32,014 nucleotides of DNA from Sphingomonadaceae bacterium (GCA_019090585.1 JAHRVR010000122.1:1-32014), one strand, 5' to 3'. Positions 8,068 to 16,679 are shown, numbered from the stretch's first letter. The notes: generated by a model not told the origin, from the letters alone. Numbers and translations are program-made.

Positions 8068-8505
8068 ATGACGGACAAACTGGTCTATGTGCTTAACGGC
8101 CCTAACCTTAATCTTCTCGGCCTGCGCGAACCGGAAATTTACGGCACTCAAACGCTCGATGATATCGCCGGGATGCTGGAAGACCGGGCGCTGGAGCTTG
8201 GGATCGAAATCGACATGCGGCAATCGAATCACGAAGGCCATCTTGTCGACTGGCTGCATGAAGCACAGGCACAAGGCGCCCATGCGGTTCTGCTGAACGC
8301 CGCTGCCTACACGCATACGAGCATCGCCCTGTTCGATGCGATCAAGGCGATCACAACGCCGGTGTTCGAAGTCCACCTGTCTGACCCGCACACGCGCGAA
8401 TCATTTCGTCACCTTTCCTATGTCGGGATGGCGGCGAAGGAGACATTTCAGGGCCACGGCGCGCAAAGTTATGTCCTTGCGCTCGAAGCTGCAGCGAAAC
8501 TCTGA
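8068..8505 (+). CDS. aroQ: 3-dehydroquinate dehydratase, type II
   Basis: 145 aa, normal for the type II dodecameric enzyme. It removes water from 3-dehydroquinate to give 3-dehydroshikimate in the shikimate pathway, in the cytoplasm. Visible active-site blocks: NGPNLNLLG, then REPEIYG with the catalytic Tyr, QSNHEG, NAAAYTHTSIALFDA, and EVHLSDPHTRESFR with the conserved His and Arg. Start chosen at ATG 8068 (MTDKLVYVL), preceded by GAGGG; the track ORF runs upstream through the holin gene's end. The family usually has Asn after HLS where this one has Asp, a small variation. Confidence 0.96.
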   Translation: MTDKLVYVLNGPNLNLLGLREPEIYGTQTLDDIAGMLEDRALELGIEIDMRQSNHEGHLVDWLHEAQAQGAHAVLLNAAAYTHTSIALFDAIKAITTPVFEVHLSDPHTRESFRHLSYVGMAAKETFQGHGAQSYVLALEAAAKL

Positions 8506-8528
8506 GTTGCGAACCAGCGCCGCCGCCG

Positions 8529-8560
8529 AATTATTCAAGTGGCCGAAATTATTCTAGTGG
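8529..8560. repeat. Short direct repeat between aroQ and the Lrp gene
   Basis: AATTATTCAAGTGG and AATTATTCTAGTGG: two 14-mers with one mismatch, 18 bp apart start to start. The second copy spans the stop codon of the convergent Lrp-type gene. It looks like a small local duplication. Confidence 0.6.
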
Positions 8561-9013
8561 AACGCCGGGAACACTCTTTGCGGTCCGGATTGTCAGCGAC
8601 GTCTTGACGCTGGCTACATTGGGCGCTGGGGTGAGCTTTGAAGTCAAAAATTCCTGAAAGCTCTGAAGGTCTCTGCTGACGATCTTCAGGATGAAATCTA
8701 TCTCACCATTGAGCATGTGGCATTCGCGCACATCAGGCAGCTCGCGCATATGATCCTCAAACTGGCGCAGCGATTCCTCGGCCTGGCTCTTCAGACTCAC
8801 CATCGCGAAAACGGTAATCGAATAGCCCAGCTTCGACCCGTCGAGATCGGCATGGTATCCCCTTATTACGCCTCTTTCTTCCAAAGTGCGCACCCGGCGC
8901 AAGCAGGGCGGCGGAGTGAGTCCGACTCGCTGGGCCAGGTCAACGTTTGTTATACGTCCCTCGCGCTGAAGCGCGGCAAGCAGCCGCCTGTCGATATCAT
9001 CAAGGTTAATCAT
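8549..9013 (-). CDS. Lrp/AsnC-family transcriptional regulator
   Basis: 154 aa from the ATG at 9011-9013, preceded by GGGGGAA. The longer track ORF would add 77 residues unlike the family. The N-terminal HTH covers about 4-60 (DDIDRRLLAALQREGRITNVDLA, then PPPCLRRVRTLEERGVIRGY). The C-terminal RAM/AsnC ligand-binding domain (about 65-150) shows YSITVFAMVSLK, VRECHMLNGEIDFILKIV and SVKTSLTIRT. Such regulators respond to amino acids and form octamers. The target is unknown; the divergent kinase-like gene, 225 bp away, is one candidate besides its own promoter. Confidence 0.93.
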   Translation of the reverse strand: MINLDDIDRRLLAALQREGRITNVDLAQRVGLTPPPCLRRVRTLEERGVIRGYHADLDGSKLGYSITVFAMVSLKSQAEESLRQFEDHMRELPDVRECHMLNGEIDFILKIVSRDLQSFQEFLTSKLTPAPNVASVKTSLTIRTAKSVPGVPLE

Positions 9014-9238
9014 TATTCCCCCCGGCGGCACGAAGACATCTGTAGATGCTCCGTTCCGGACGTTCATACATTTCAGATCGTTCGCTGCACGATAATATAA
9101 TTGTTCATAACGCGATCGTCCCGCTTTGCAACGCACCTGCAACGCGCTCTTCCCCAAAGCAACTGGATTGCTAGGGAAGGATGCGCTTTGTGCGCCAATG
9201 GCATCCGGCCAAAAACCGGAATCCGCCCTGGAGAATCG

Positions 9239-10906
9239 ATGCATTTCGACGATCGCCTGACCACTGTCCTAAAACAGCCTGTTTCAGGCAAGGCGATCGC
9301 GCGCATCCAGTATGTTCAGTTGATCGACCTGCTTGGAACCCTACCGAACGACGCGCAGGGACCGCTGGTGGATTCGGCTTATGACCGGCTGCTGGAACTG
9401 ACCCCCACGATAGACATGAAAAGCAGGGCACGCCTGTTGCGCGATTCGGGATTGCGCCTGCGCAACCCGAAGGTGCTTGCCCTGCTCGCGGAGAACGAAC
9501 CGCCCGTGGCATCTGCCGCCATTGCAGTGGCGGAGCTTGAGGAAGATCAATGGCTGGAGCTGATCCCGGCCCTGCCAGTCCGCTCAAGAGGCATATTGCG
9601 GCACCGCCGAAATCTTGGGGAAAAGATCGAAGCTCGGCTGGAACGGCTCGGAATTGCGGATCGAGGCTTGCCCCCGGGCAACGACAATGCGGACGCCGTG
9701 GCAATACCCGGGCAGGCGCGCGCTCCTGTATCCCACGAAACCACGGGAAGCCCCAATGGCATCGGCGCAATTGTCAGGCGGATCGAAGCCTACCGAAAGG
9801 AACACCCGGCAAATCCCGGACAATCCGGAATCGATGCACCGCGCCTTCCGCTTGGCGACGTCGAAGCCGGGTTTGCACATGACCAGCCCTGCAACTTCGA
9901 TTTTACGACGAATGCCAAAGGCCGGATTATCGGGGCCAACCCCGAAGTAGCACCCATGCTGATCGGTCTTGCACTTGCATCGCAGGGCAGCAAATCCAGA
10001 CGCGGCGCGGCAATGGATCTGGCCGGCGCAATTGGACTGCGCCAGCCCATCCACGGGCAGATCCTAACGATCAGCGGCGCGCCAGCAATCAGCGGCGACT
10101 GGCAGATCGACGCTGCCCCCCTGTTCAATGAACTGACATCGGCGTTCACCGGCTATACCGGCAGGGCGCGGCGCATGCCTGCTACCCCTGACGAGGTATC
10201 CCCGGCACGCCAAGAGGCAGACCGCATGCGGCAAGTGCTCCACGAATTGCGCAATCCTGCCGGAGCGATTCAGGTAAGCGCGGAGTGCATCCAGCAACAA
10301 GTGTTCGGTGACATCGCAAATGAATATCGTGCAATCGCCGCATCCATCGCCAGCGACACCGCGCTTGTCCTTGCAGGATTCGAGGAGCTTGAAAGGCTTG
10401 TAAAGCTGAACGCGGGCGCCATCGAAATTGAACCCGGTGTGGCCGATCTTGCCGCGACTGTGACAGCAACGGCTGCGCAGATCCATCACCATACCCAGCA
10501 GCGCGAGAGCGGCTTTGCACTTGCGCTGGGCACCGCGAAACAGCTGGTTGCGATGGACCACGCAGCGCTTGAGCGGCTAATCTGGCGCCTGCTTGCCGGA
10601 ATCGCGGGCGAGGCACAGGCAAAGGAAATGCTCGGGCTGTGCCTGGACAGTGACGACACAGCCGCCCAACTGAAGGTTGTACTGCCACAAAGCCTTGCCC
10701 ACCTGACCGACGATGAGCTTTATCAGGCGCAGCCCAAGGACCAGCCCCAAACATTGTCATCCGGCATGTTTGGCCTGGGATTCACTCTCAGGCTTGCGGC
10801 AGCCGAAGCCCGTGCGGCAGGCGGTTCACTACACCGTGAGGAAGGTCGGCTTGTTCTGACATTGCCTCAACCCTCGGCAGTTTCAGCAAAAATTAGTGAG
10901 GCTTGA
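9239..10906 (+). CDS. Histidine-kinase-like protein with an intact H-box but degenerate ATPase domain
   Basis: 555 aa from ATG 9239, with GGAG just upstream; the track ORF extends 46 codons upstream into non-family sequence. Residues 1-150 are helical, HEAT-like (LLDLLGTL, RARLLRDSG, EDQWLELIPALP) and resemble DUF2336-type regions. A PAS-like middle follows at about 200-310. The dimerisation/phosphoacceptor helix has VLHELRNPAGAIQ with His about 335. In the ATPase half the last glycine box is recognisable (GMFGLGFTLRLAAAEARAAGG). The N-box Asn (expected in ERLIWRLLAGIAG) and the DxGxG motif are not visible. No membrane segment and no adjacent response regulator. It may act as a phosphotransfer protein or pseudokinase rather than as a full kinase. 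Confidence 0.75.
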   Translation: MHFDDRLTTVLKQPVSGKAIARIQYVQLIDLLGTLPNDAQGPLVDSAYDRLLELTPTIDMKSRARLLRDSGLRLRNPKVLALLAENEPPVASAAIAVAELEEDQWLELIPALPVRSRGILRHRRNLGEKIEARLERLGIADRGLPPGNDNADAVAIPGQARAPVSHETTGSPNGIGAIVRRIEAYRKEHPANPGQSGIDAPRLPLGDVEAGFAHDQPCNFDFTTNAKGRIIGANPEVAPMLIGLALASQGSKSRRGAAMDLAGAIGLRQPIHGQILTISGAPAISGDWQIDAAPLFNELTSAFTGYTGRARRMPATPDEVSPARQEADRMRQVLHELRNPAGAIQVSAECIQQQVFGDIANEYRAIAASIASDTALVLAGFEELERLVKLNAGAIEIEPGVADLAATVTATAAQIHHHTQQRESGFALALGTAKQLVAMDHAALERLIWRLLAGIAGEAQAKEMLGLCLDSDDTAAQLKVVLPQSLAHLTDDELYQAQPKDQPQTLSSGMFGLGFTLRLAAAEARAAGGSLHREEGRLVLTLPQPSAVSAKISEA

Positions 10907-11022
10907 GCTATCCCCGCAAAACCCGGCATAATCCTCGCCGGGCAAGGACCTGACATATATAGAGGCCCGAATACAACCAGGGGCCTGAATACGTGCCAAG
11001 GGCGAGAGGGAGACTTCCGGCG

Positions 11023-12030
11023 ATGAGCGGCGAGAATATACTGAGCCTGCCCGGCGCGGACCAATTCGCCTCTTTTGACGAGGACTTCGGCCAACGCTTC
11101 CTCGTCACTGTCGACACCGAAGAAGAGTTTGACTGGGACGCGCCGATGGGCCGGACGAGCCACTCGCTTGGCGCCGTCCCGCGCCTGCGCGAGTTCCAGG
11201 CCTTTTGCGAAACGCGCGATGTCGTGCCCCTTTACCTGATCGATTACCCGATAGCGACGTCGCCCGAAGCGATACAGATACTGAAACCGGCCGCTGAAGA
11301 CGGGCGGGCCGAGATTGGCTTGCACCTCCACCCATGGGTCAGCCCGCCATTCAACGAGGAACTGTCCGACTATAACAGCTACGCCGGCAATCTCACGCAG
11401 GAGCAGGAGCGGGAAAAGTTCAACCAGTTACGCGATGTAATTGAAGAAAATTTCGGTGTGCGGCCCACAATTTACCGTGCCGGGCGCTACGGTGCGGGTC
11501 CGCACACCGCCGCGGTGCTGCAAGACGCAGGCTTCCTGATCGACAGTTCCGTCCGCACCGCTTTCGATTATAGCAACAGCGGCGGCGGCCCAGACTTTCA
11601 CAGTCACCCGGTCAAGCCATACTGGATCGACCAAGGCCGGTCGCTTCTGGAGCTGCCGGTTACGACCGTCTTCTGGGGCCCGCTGCGGACACTGGGCCCT
11701 CGGTTATTTCCGCTGGCACGCTTTGCTGCCCGTTTGCCTGGCCTTCTGGCGCGCACTGGCCTGCTGGAGCGCATACCCCTCACGCCCGAGGGTGTGACGG
11801 CAAACGAAGCGATCCGCGCCATCGACATCGCCATCGACGATTGCGTCCCTGTGCTGGTCTTTTCCTTTCACAGCCCCTCGCTCGCTCCCGGCCATACGCC
11901 TTATGTGAAAAGCGATGCAGATCTCGAAAGGTTCTATGCATGGTGGAATGAGGTTTTTGACTATCTCGAAAAACGCGGCATCGCGCCGACAACAGTGGGT
12001 GAAACTGCCGAGTCAGTCTCTCTTGCCTAG
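11023..12030 (+). CDS. Polysaccharide deacetylase family protein
   Basis: 335 aa from ATG 11023, with GAGGGAG upstream. A GTG at 10993 is possible but has no ribosome site. NodB-like features: the metal/catalytic motif VTVDTEEEFDWD at about 25-36, GLHLHPW with the His-x-His metal ligands at about 100, and IYRAGRYGAG for the third motif. A late FSFHSPSLAPG supplies the closing His. No signal peptide, so it is probably cytoplasmic. Family members remove N-acetyl or similar groups from sugars; a sequence like this is often linked to cell-envelope sugar genes. It begins 117 bp after the kinase-like gene and could be cotranscribed. A 16-bp tandem duplication overlaps its stop codon. Confidence 0.86.
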   Translation: MSGENILSLPGADQFASFDEDFGQRFLVTVDTEEEFDWDAPMGRTSHSLGAVPRLREFQAFCETRDVVPLYLIDYPIATSPEAIQILKPAAEDGRAEIGLHLHPWVSPPFNEELSDYNSYAGNLTQEQEREKFNQLRDVIEENFGVRPTIYRAGRYGAGPHTAAVLQDAGFLIDSSVRTAFDYSNSGGGPDFHSHPVKPYWIDQGRSLLELPVTTVFWGPLRTLGPRLFPLARFAARLPGLLARTGLLERIPLTPEGVTANEAIRAIDIAIDDCVPVLVFSFHSPSLAPGHTPYVKSDADLERFYAWWNEVFDYLEKRGIAPTTVGETAESVSLA

Positions 12031-12050
12031 TTCCTCTCTTGCCTAGTTCC
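12018..12050. repeat. 16-bp perfect tandem duplication at a stop codon
   Basis: TCTCTTGCCTAGTTCC occurs twice head to tail (12019-12034 and 12035-12050), and the repeat extends one base upstream. The first copy holds the deacetylase stop codon (TAG). This is a recent-looking slippage duplication, harmless to the protein. Confidence 0.85.
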
Positions 12051-12075
12051 CGAAGGCGAGCTAACGGGCTTCCTG

Positions 12076-12102
12076 CCTTCCGGAATTTCCGATACCGGAG
12101 GG
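12076..12102 (+). terminator. Stem-loop between the deacetylase and the tRNA genes
   Basis: CCTTCCGG pairs with CCGGAGGG (8 bp including one G-T) around an 11-nt loop. It stands between the deacetylase stop and the first tRNA. No T-run, so a weak terminator or processing signal. Confidence 0.4.
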
Positions 12103-12127
12103 CGCGGCATGTGGTGATTGGTTTTGG

Positions 12128-12204
12128 GGGCCTGTAGCTCAGTTGGTTAGAGCTGGCCGCTCATAACGGCTAGGTCGCAGGTTCGAGTCCTGCCGGGCCC
12201 ACCA
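12128..12204 (+). tRNA. tRNA with CAU anticodon (probably Ile2, possibly Met)
   Basis: 77-nt cloverleaf: acceptor GGGCCTG/CGGGCCC, D arm GCTC-AGTTGGTTA-GAGC, anticodon stem GGCCG/CGGCT around CTCATAA (CAU), T arm GCAGG-TTCGAGT-CCTGC, CCA encoded at the end. A CAU anticodon can belong to elongator Met, initiator Met or lysidine-modified Ile. The GGGCC acceptor end, and an anticodon stem without the GGG/CCC triple of initiators, favour the isoleucine type, but I cannot settle it by eye. Confidence 0.93.
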
Positions 12205-12249
12205 TCGCCGCATTTCAAACGGCGGAGCAATCCGCCCATCGGCCCCGGT

Positions 12250-12326
12250 CGGGGAGTGGCGCAGCCTGGTAGCGCATCTGCTTTGGGAGCAGAGGGTCGC
12301 AAGTTCGAATCTTGTCTCCCCGACCA
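12250..12326 (+). tRNA. tRNA-Pro (anticodon UGG)
   Basis: 77-nt cloverleaf: acceptor CGGGGAG/CTCCCCG, D arm GCGC-AGCCTGGTA-GCGC, anticodon stem TCTGC/GCAGA around TTTGGGA (UGG), T arm with TTCGAAT, CCA encoded. It follows the CAU tRNA by 45 bp and is likely cotranscribed. Second proline tRNA in the window, with a different anticodon from the one at 6385. Confidence 0.96.
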
Positions 12327-12763
12327 ATTACTGAAAACTGATTATCACTCGTCAGATCTTGACGTGTTTGTTGACACTAACCGCTTACGTCACTGACCTC
12401 ATCCGAAAGGTCACTTTCAGTCTAGGCGGGGCATCCGGCGCTCACCCAGTGAACGAGCGTCTGCGGACCTCGTCGATTGCGCAAAACACGGCACTGCCGA
12501 ATGCGCACGATGCGCTCGAAGATCAGGTTAGAAGAAATATCGGCGTTTGGGCCGTTTGCTGACTGTCCGCTCTTGGCGGCGTATTGCCGGAAAGCAGCCG
12601 CTCTGGTCGTCCGGTTTGGGTGCGTTCCTGCCGACAAGCAGTAAATTTGAGCGACCGGTTTTGGGATTGCATAAATCGCCATTTGACTGCAGAGACGGCG
12701 TCGTTAGTGGCCTGAGCGCGGAGCCGGTCGCATACGATAGCCGCGGGCATCACACCGGACGGC
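12327..12763. other. Gap after the tRNA genes without a supportable gene
   Basis: About 440 bp. Short ORFs on both strands (12359-12562, 12422-12682, 12523-12765) match no family I know and lack ribosome sites. The segment 12540-12640 has the look of decayed intergenic sequence (TGACTGTCCGCTCTTGGCGG). I see no convincing RNA or mobile element. Confidence 0.45.
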
Positions 12764-12779
12764 ATGGAGAGCTACAAGC

Positions 12780-13856
12780 TTGAGCGTTTCGACAATTACC
12801 ATCGCGGCCATTCTTGCCACTGGGGCCGCAATTCCGTGTGGCGGCCCTTCTGACTTGCCCGAAAATGCGGCAATCGAGGATAAGCGCGCACTCGCGGCCA
12901 CGTTCCTGTCGTCGCCTGAGGAAACGCAGCCGTTTGACTCTGGTGTCGAGTCATCGCCGGATGCGGCGCAACAGGCGCCGGTTCCCGCTGCGCCGGTCAA
13001 TGACGATGCAGCAGTAGGTCAACCGGTTGTCGATGCGGACGAGATGAATGCAGATCACCAGGACATTCTGGTGGAGGGATTGACCGGACCGTCGCCCGGC
13101 GATCCGCTTGAGACTGTCAATGTGCAGACCTTCGAAGCCGTTCAGGCGGTGGACAAAGCGCTGGTCGAGCCGGTTACCGTCGGTTACATCAACGTGCTGC
13201 CCAAGCCGATGCGAGACGGGCTGCACAATGCCGTGACCAATCTTGACGAGCCGCTTGTTTTCCTGAGCTTCTTGCTACAATTGAAACCGCTCAAGGCGTT
13301 GGCCACGGCCGGTCGTTTCGCGGTCAATTCGACGATCGGGCTGGGTGGGCTGATCGATGTTGCCAAGCGCGAGCCCTTCAACCATCCCCACCAGCGCAAC
13401 GGCCTCGGCCATACGCTCGCCTACTACGGGGTTGGGCCGGGGCCATTTCTCTATTTGCCGCTGATCGGATCAACGACGGTGCGCGATCTGTCCGGCACGC
13501 TGGCCGCGATGCCGCTCCTGCCGTTCATCATTGGCAAGCCGTTCAACAATCCCGCCTATGTCATCCCCAAGGCCACGCTCAGCGCGATTGACGAGCGTGC
13601 TCAGGACAACGAACGCCTTACCAAAATTCATTCAGAAAGTTCAAATCCCTATCCGGTGTATCGCTCTTACTATCTGAGGAAGCGTGAGGCGGAGGTAGAT
13701 ATGATACGCGGCCTGCGCGACAATGCCGAAGTTCCCGTGTTCGAGGATGAATTGCCGGACATTGAGGACCCGCCGCACGTTGACAAGGGCGCCGCGTTGG
13801 ATGCCGGGGGCCATCTGTCTGCCACCAATGATGATGCAGTGACGCCAGCGGAATAG
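12780..13856 (+). CDS. MlaA (VacJ)-family protein with long acidic extension
   Basis: 358 aa from a TTG at 12780, with GGAGA 9 nt upstream. MlaA is the outer-membrane part of the Mla system, which removes misplaced phospholipids from the outer leaflet. The family core is about 100-300: GDPLETVNVQTFEAVQAVDK, then NAVTNLDEP, GRFAVNSTIGLGGLIDVA, and the GLGHTLAYYGVGPGPFLYLPL block. A hydrophobic N-terminal segment precedes a Cys at about 20, but the lipobox (AAIPC) is poor. About 75 acidic, Ala/Pro-rich residues separate it from the core, and the C-terminus has another acidic tail (FEDELPDIEDPP). No mlaBCDEF genes are nearby. Family sure, anchoring uncertain. Confidence 0.88.
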   Translation: MSVSTITIAAILATGAAIPCGGPSDLPENAAIEDKRALAATFLSSPEETQPFDSGVESSPDAAQQAPVPAAPVNDDAAVGQPVVDADEMNADHQDILVEGLTGPSPGDPLETVNVQTFEAVQAVDKALVEPVTVGYINVLPKPMRDGLHNAVTNLDEPLVFLSFLLQLKPLKALATAGRFAVNSTIGLGGLIDVAKREPFNHPHQRNGLGHTLAYYGVGPGPFLYLPLIGSTTVRDLSGTLAAMPLLPFIIGKPFNNPAYVIPKATLSAIDERAQDNERLTKIHSESSNPYPVYRSYYLRKREAEVDMIRGLRDNAEVPVFEDELPDIEDPPHVDKGAALDAGGHLSATNDDAVTPAE

Positions 13857-14354
13857 GGCGGCCATGCGGACGCAGAGGCAATTCATCTTGAGGCGAGTGA
13901 AATCCGCGCGCCATTCGTGGCCTGACGCGGAAATGCTGGTGATCATCTGCCACGGCGCGATGGCTTCCTCGGTGGTGCCCGTGCCAGCAACGTAAGGGCG
14001 GTCTTCGCGCGCCGTGCGTCAGCCCGCAACTGACGGTCCACTTCCCACCAATGGCATTTCTTCGGTGCGGTCTGATCGAAAGGCCGCTTTTGGAAAGCTG
14101 CCGATTGAGGTTTGATGACCGCAAGGAGGGCGTAAAACGGCCATAGGGTGAATTCCCGCCATCGTAAGGTGATATGGGGGCGGAGCACTATCAACCGATC
14201 GGCAGGGTGTGCTCTGCCCGGCGCAAGACTTCCCAGATCAACTTATTGTCCATGGCGTTATGCCTTCAGATTGGAAATCTGAACAATCAGGCTTGATTTT
14301 GGTTAACCACTTCCATCCACCGTGACTTGAGAGGTGGCGGGATAATCGGGCTGC
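13857..14354. other. Gap without a supportable gene before the LapG-like gene
   Basis: 498 bp between the MlaA-like and protease genes. Minus-strand ORFs 13618-14124, 13943-14194 and 14238-14459 have arginine/proline-rich translations with no family resemblance. I see no RNA gene. The promoter of the protease gene should lie in the last 100 bp, where a GGTTAACC palindrome (14301-14308) is the only distinct short element. Confidence 0.45.
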
Positions 14355-15305
14355 ATGAACTTGCGCCCGCTTCATCCGGCCTTTGCCGTCTGCATTGGCA
14401 TATTGGCAGCCATGCCTGCCGCTGCGCATGCGGCTGGCGCCTTCAGCCAGATACCGCAAGCCCTGATTCGCGCGGCAACTTACGCACAGCCCGCTTGCGG
14501 CGTTGCTGTCGCACCCGCAAGCGGGCTCGTCCGCTCTGCAATTTCCGTTAGTGCATCAAGCAAGGCGTCGGCCATACTTGGTGGCAGGCCCAGTGCTCTT
14601 GAACGCATGCGCCTCCAGCAAGCAGGAAATCTTGCAACTGCGCAGACCGCGCCCACGACAACCAGACTGAGCCCTAATTCGATCCGGTCCGCAGCAATCC
14701 CCGCATTTTGCCAGAACCTCGCACCTTCGCGCGCGTCCTTTGCGCCGTCGCTGGGCAGAATGCGCGAAAGCACTCAGACTTCTGATGATTTCCTCGCCAG
14801 CAAACGAATCCGCATTCGCCGCACCAGCTTCGACGCCCAATGGCGCCGGGTACGCAGCCAGAGACTCTCCCGCTCGACTGTAGCGAGCCTTGCCGCAGCG
14901 GTCCCGGGCCGGGTCAACACAGCCACGCTCCATGCCGTCAATGCATGGGCCAATGCCCGCATCCGCTACGTCGAGGACATCGAACTTTATGGAAAGTCCG
15001 ATTACTGGGCGAGCGCGAGAACCACGCTGCGCCGCAGGGCCGGAGACTGCGAGGACATCGCGATTGCCAAGATGCAGATTCTGGCGGCACTGGGCGTCTC
15101 ACGCTCCCACATGTATCTGACCGTTGCGCGCGATCTGGTTCGCAATACAGACCATGCCGTGCTGATCGTGAAACATGGCCGCAAGCACTGGATGCTCGAC
15201 AATTCGACCAATCAGCTGCTCGACGCAAAAGACAGTCACGACTACCGGCCGATCATGTCTTTCAGCAAGTCAGGCAAATGGCTGCACGGATACTCGCGGC
15301 TTTGA
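14355..15305 (+). CDS. LapG-like periplasmic cysteine protease (bacterial transglutaminase-like, BTLCP)
   Basis: 316 aa. A signal peptide is visible at 1-27 (AVCIGILAAMPAAAHA), so the enzyme acts in the periplasm. Residues 28-150 are an Ala/Ser/Arg-rich extension. The catalytic domain (about 155-316) has the BTLCP triad: Cys232 in RRRAGDCEDIAIAKM, His267 in NTDHAVLIV, Asp282 in HWMLDNSTN. The acidic residues round the Cys (DCED) match the calcium site of LapG. In Pseudomonas, LapG cuts the N-terminal retention module off the adhesin LapA at a di-alanine and frees it from the cell. Here the gene converges on a type I secretion operon carrying a large adhesin with a suitable di-alanine site, which supports the same job. 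No lapD is in the window. Promoter and start codon have only a weak ribosome site. Confidence 0.88.
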   Translation: MNLRPLHPAFAVCIGILAAMPAAAHAAGAFSQIPQALIRAATYAQPACGVAVAPASGLVRSAISVSASSKASAILGGRPSALERMRLQQAGNLATAQTAPTTTRLSPNSIRSAAIPAFCQNLAPSRASFAPSLGRMRESTQTSDDFLASKRIRIRRTSFDAQWRRVRSQRLSRSTVASLAAAVPGRVNTATLHAVNAWANARIRYVEDIELYGKSDYWASARTTLRRRAGDCEDIAIAKMQILAALGVSRSHMYLTVARDLVRNTDHAVLIVKHGRKHWMLDNSTNQLLDAKDSHDYRPIMSFSKSGKWLHGYSRL

Positions 15306-15365
15306 ACGCCTAATCCAACGCTGCCTTGGTGACCTGGCTTCGGGCGGATGCCACCTGGCCCTCGC

Positions 15366-16679
15366 TCAGCGTTCCGTCAACGCCTCATCGAACGCCCGCA
15401 GCACGGGTTTGAGCATGTAAGCCATCACGCTCTTCCTGCCGGTGATAATCTCTACATCACAGACCATACCGGGCATAATCGGCAATTTGCGGCCGTTTCT
15501 TTCAAGAAAGGCTCGGTCAGTTTCCACCGAGACGGTGTAATAAGCCTTCCGCTCCACTTCATCGTAAATGCTGTCGGCGCTGATATTTCGCACACGGCCT
15601 TTCAGTCCGCCGTAAATCGAGAAATCATAAGCTGTTATTTTCACATTGGCCGGATCGTTTTCCTTGATGAACGCAATGTCCTTGGGATCAACCCGCGCCT
15701 CAACCAGCAATTTGTCGCCAAATGGCACGACCTGCATGATCTTCTCGCCAGCACTGAGGAAACCGCCGACGGTCGTCACTTGAATGTCATTGACCAGTCC
15801 GGTCACCGGCGCACGAACCTCGCTACGCTCGACCGTAGCGGAAGCGCCTTTTATCGTTTCCTTGTTCACCGCAATCCGGGTGGAGATCTCGCTACGCTCG
15901 GCAAGCGCCTGCTGACGGAAATCGAAGCGCGCTTCGCTCAACTGTGACCGGGCTTCGGAAATCGCAGCCATGGCCCGTGCAACGCCCTGCCGGGCCGCGG
16001 CCAGCCTGCCCCTTGTATCCACAACATCGCGCTGCGCCGTCATCAGCTCGGTCTTGGGAATAATCCCCTTTTTGGCCAAGGGAGCGAGCATATCGACCTG
16101 CTCCTGTGCCAGTTTGATGCTGGCCTGAAGCGCGGAAACAGTCGCCTGCCCTTCCCGCAAATCCCGGCGGCGCTGTTCTACAACTGCGGCCAGAGCATCT
16201 TCCCGGCTACGCGCGGTGGCCCGGCGCATTTCGGAAAGCCTTGCTTCTTCCTCGCAGGCAGAGCCTTCCTGACATGCCTGCCCCTCCCCGGTGCCTTCCT
16301 GCTCAAGCCGGGACGCACGCGCTTGCAGGCGCTCGTTTTCCGCTTTCAGCGATCCAAGCTGTGCGGAAGATTGCGGATCATCGAGCCGAACGAGCAATTG
16401 GCCCTTTTTTACCATCTGGCCCGGACGCACGAGAATTTCCTTGATAGTCGAAGGGGAGCCCGCCTGGACAACCTGTACTTTGCTTGAAGGGATAACCTTG
16501 CCCAACCCGCGCGTCACTTCATCAACCTGAGCAACCGCAGACCACAAAATGACCAGCACCATGCCCAGTGCAGTCAGCGCGATAAGCTTGCGGCTGGCGT
16601 CCCAGTCCTCGACACCAAGCCATTCACGGCATTGTAGATGCGCATCATCGGACGGCAACCGTCTTTGGATTGCCTGCAA
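15366..16679 (-). CDS. HlyD-family type I secretion membrane-fusion protein
   Basis: About 437 aa. This adaptor bridges the inner-membrane ABC transporter and the TolC channel. Features: a short cytosolic start, one membrane helix (LIALTALGMVLVILWS), then EVTRGLGKVIPSSK, a lipoyl-like half (EILVRPGQMVKKGQLLVRLDDP), a long coiled coil, the second lipoyl half (VRAPVTGLVNDIQV) and a beta-barrel (VKITAYDFSIYGGLKG). It is LapC-like. No ATG fits: the family begins just before RRLPSDDAH. I chose the TTG at 16679, with AAGAGG directly upstream, overlapping the hydrolase gene by 35 bp; TTG 16658 or ATG 16736 are alternatives. Last gene of the operon. Confidence 0.92.
   Translation of the reverse strand: MQAIQRRLPSDDAHLQCREWLGVEDWDASRKLIALTALGMVLVILWSAVAQVDEVTRGLGKVIPSSKVQVVQAGSPSTIKEILVRPGQMVKKGQLLVRLDDPQSSAQLGSLKAENERLQARASRLEQEGTGEGQACQEGSACEEEARLSEMRRATARSREDALAAVVEQRRRDLREGQATVSALQASIKLAQEQVDMLAPLAKKGIIPKTELMTAQRDVVDTRGRLAAARQGVARAMAAISEARSQLSEARFDFRQQALAERSEISTRIAVNKETIKGASATVERSEVRAPVTGLVNDIQVTTVGGFLSAGEKIMQVVPFGDKLLVEARVDPKDIAFIKENDPANVKITAYDFSIYGGLKGRVRNISADSIYDEVERKAYYTVSVETDRAFLERNGRKLPIMPGMVCDVEIITGRKSVMAYMLKPVLRAFDEALTER

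Noticed and set aside
12139-12327. Minus-strand ORF with [10 protein letters not shown] and RQDSNLRPS over the two tRNAs.
   Set aside because: Same antisense-tRNA artefact as above, not a gene.
12540-12640. Possible mobile-element or dispersed-repeat remnant after the tRNA genes.
   Set aside because: tRNA genes are common integration sites, but I find no integrase, no repeated tRNA 3' end and no terminal inverted repeats.
13943-14194. Minus-strand 83-aa ORF in the gap before the LapG-like gene.
   Set aside because: No family resemblance, no ribosome site, Arg/Pro-rich end; not supported as a gene.
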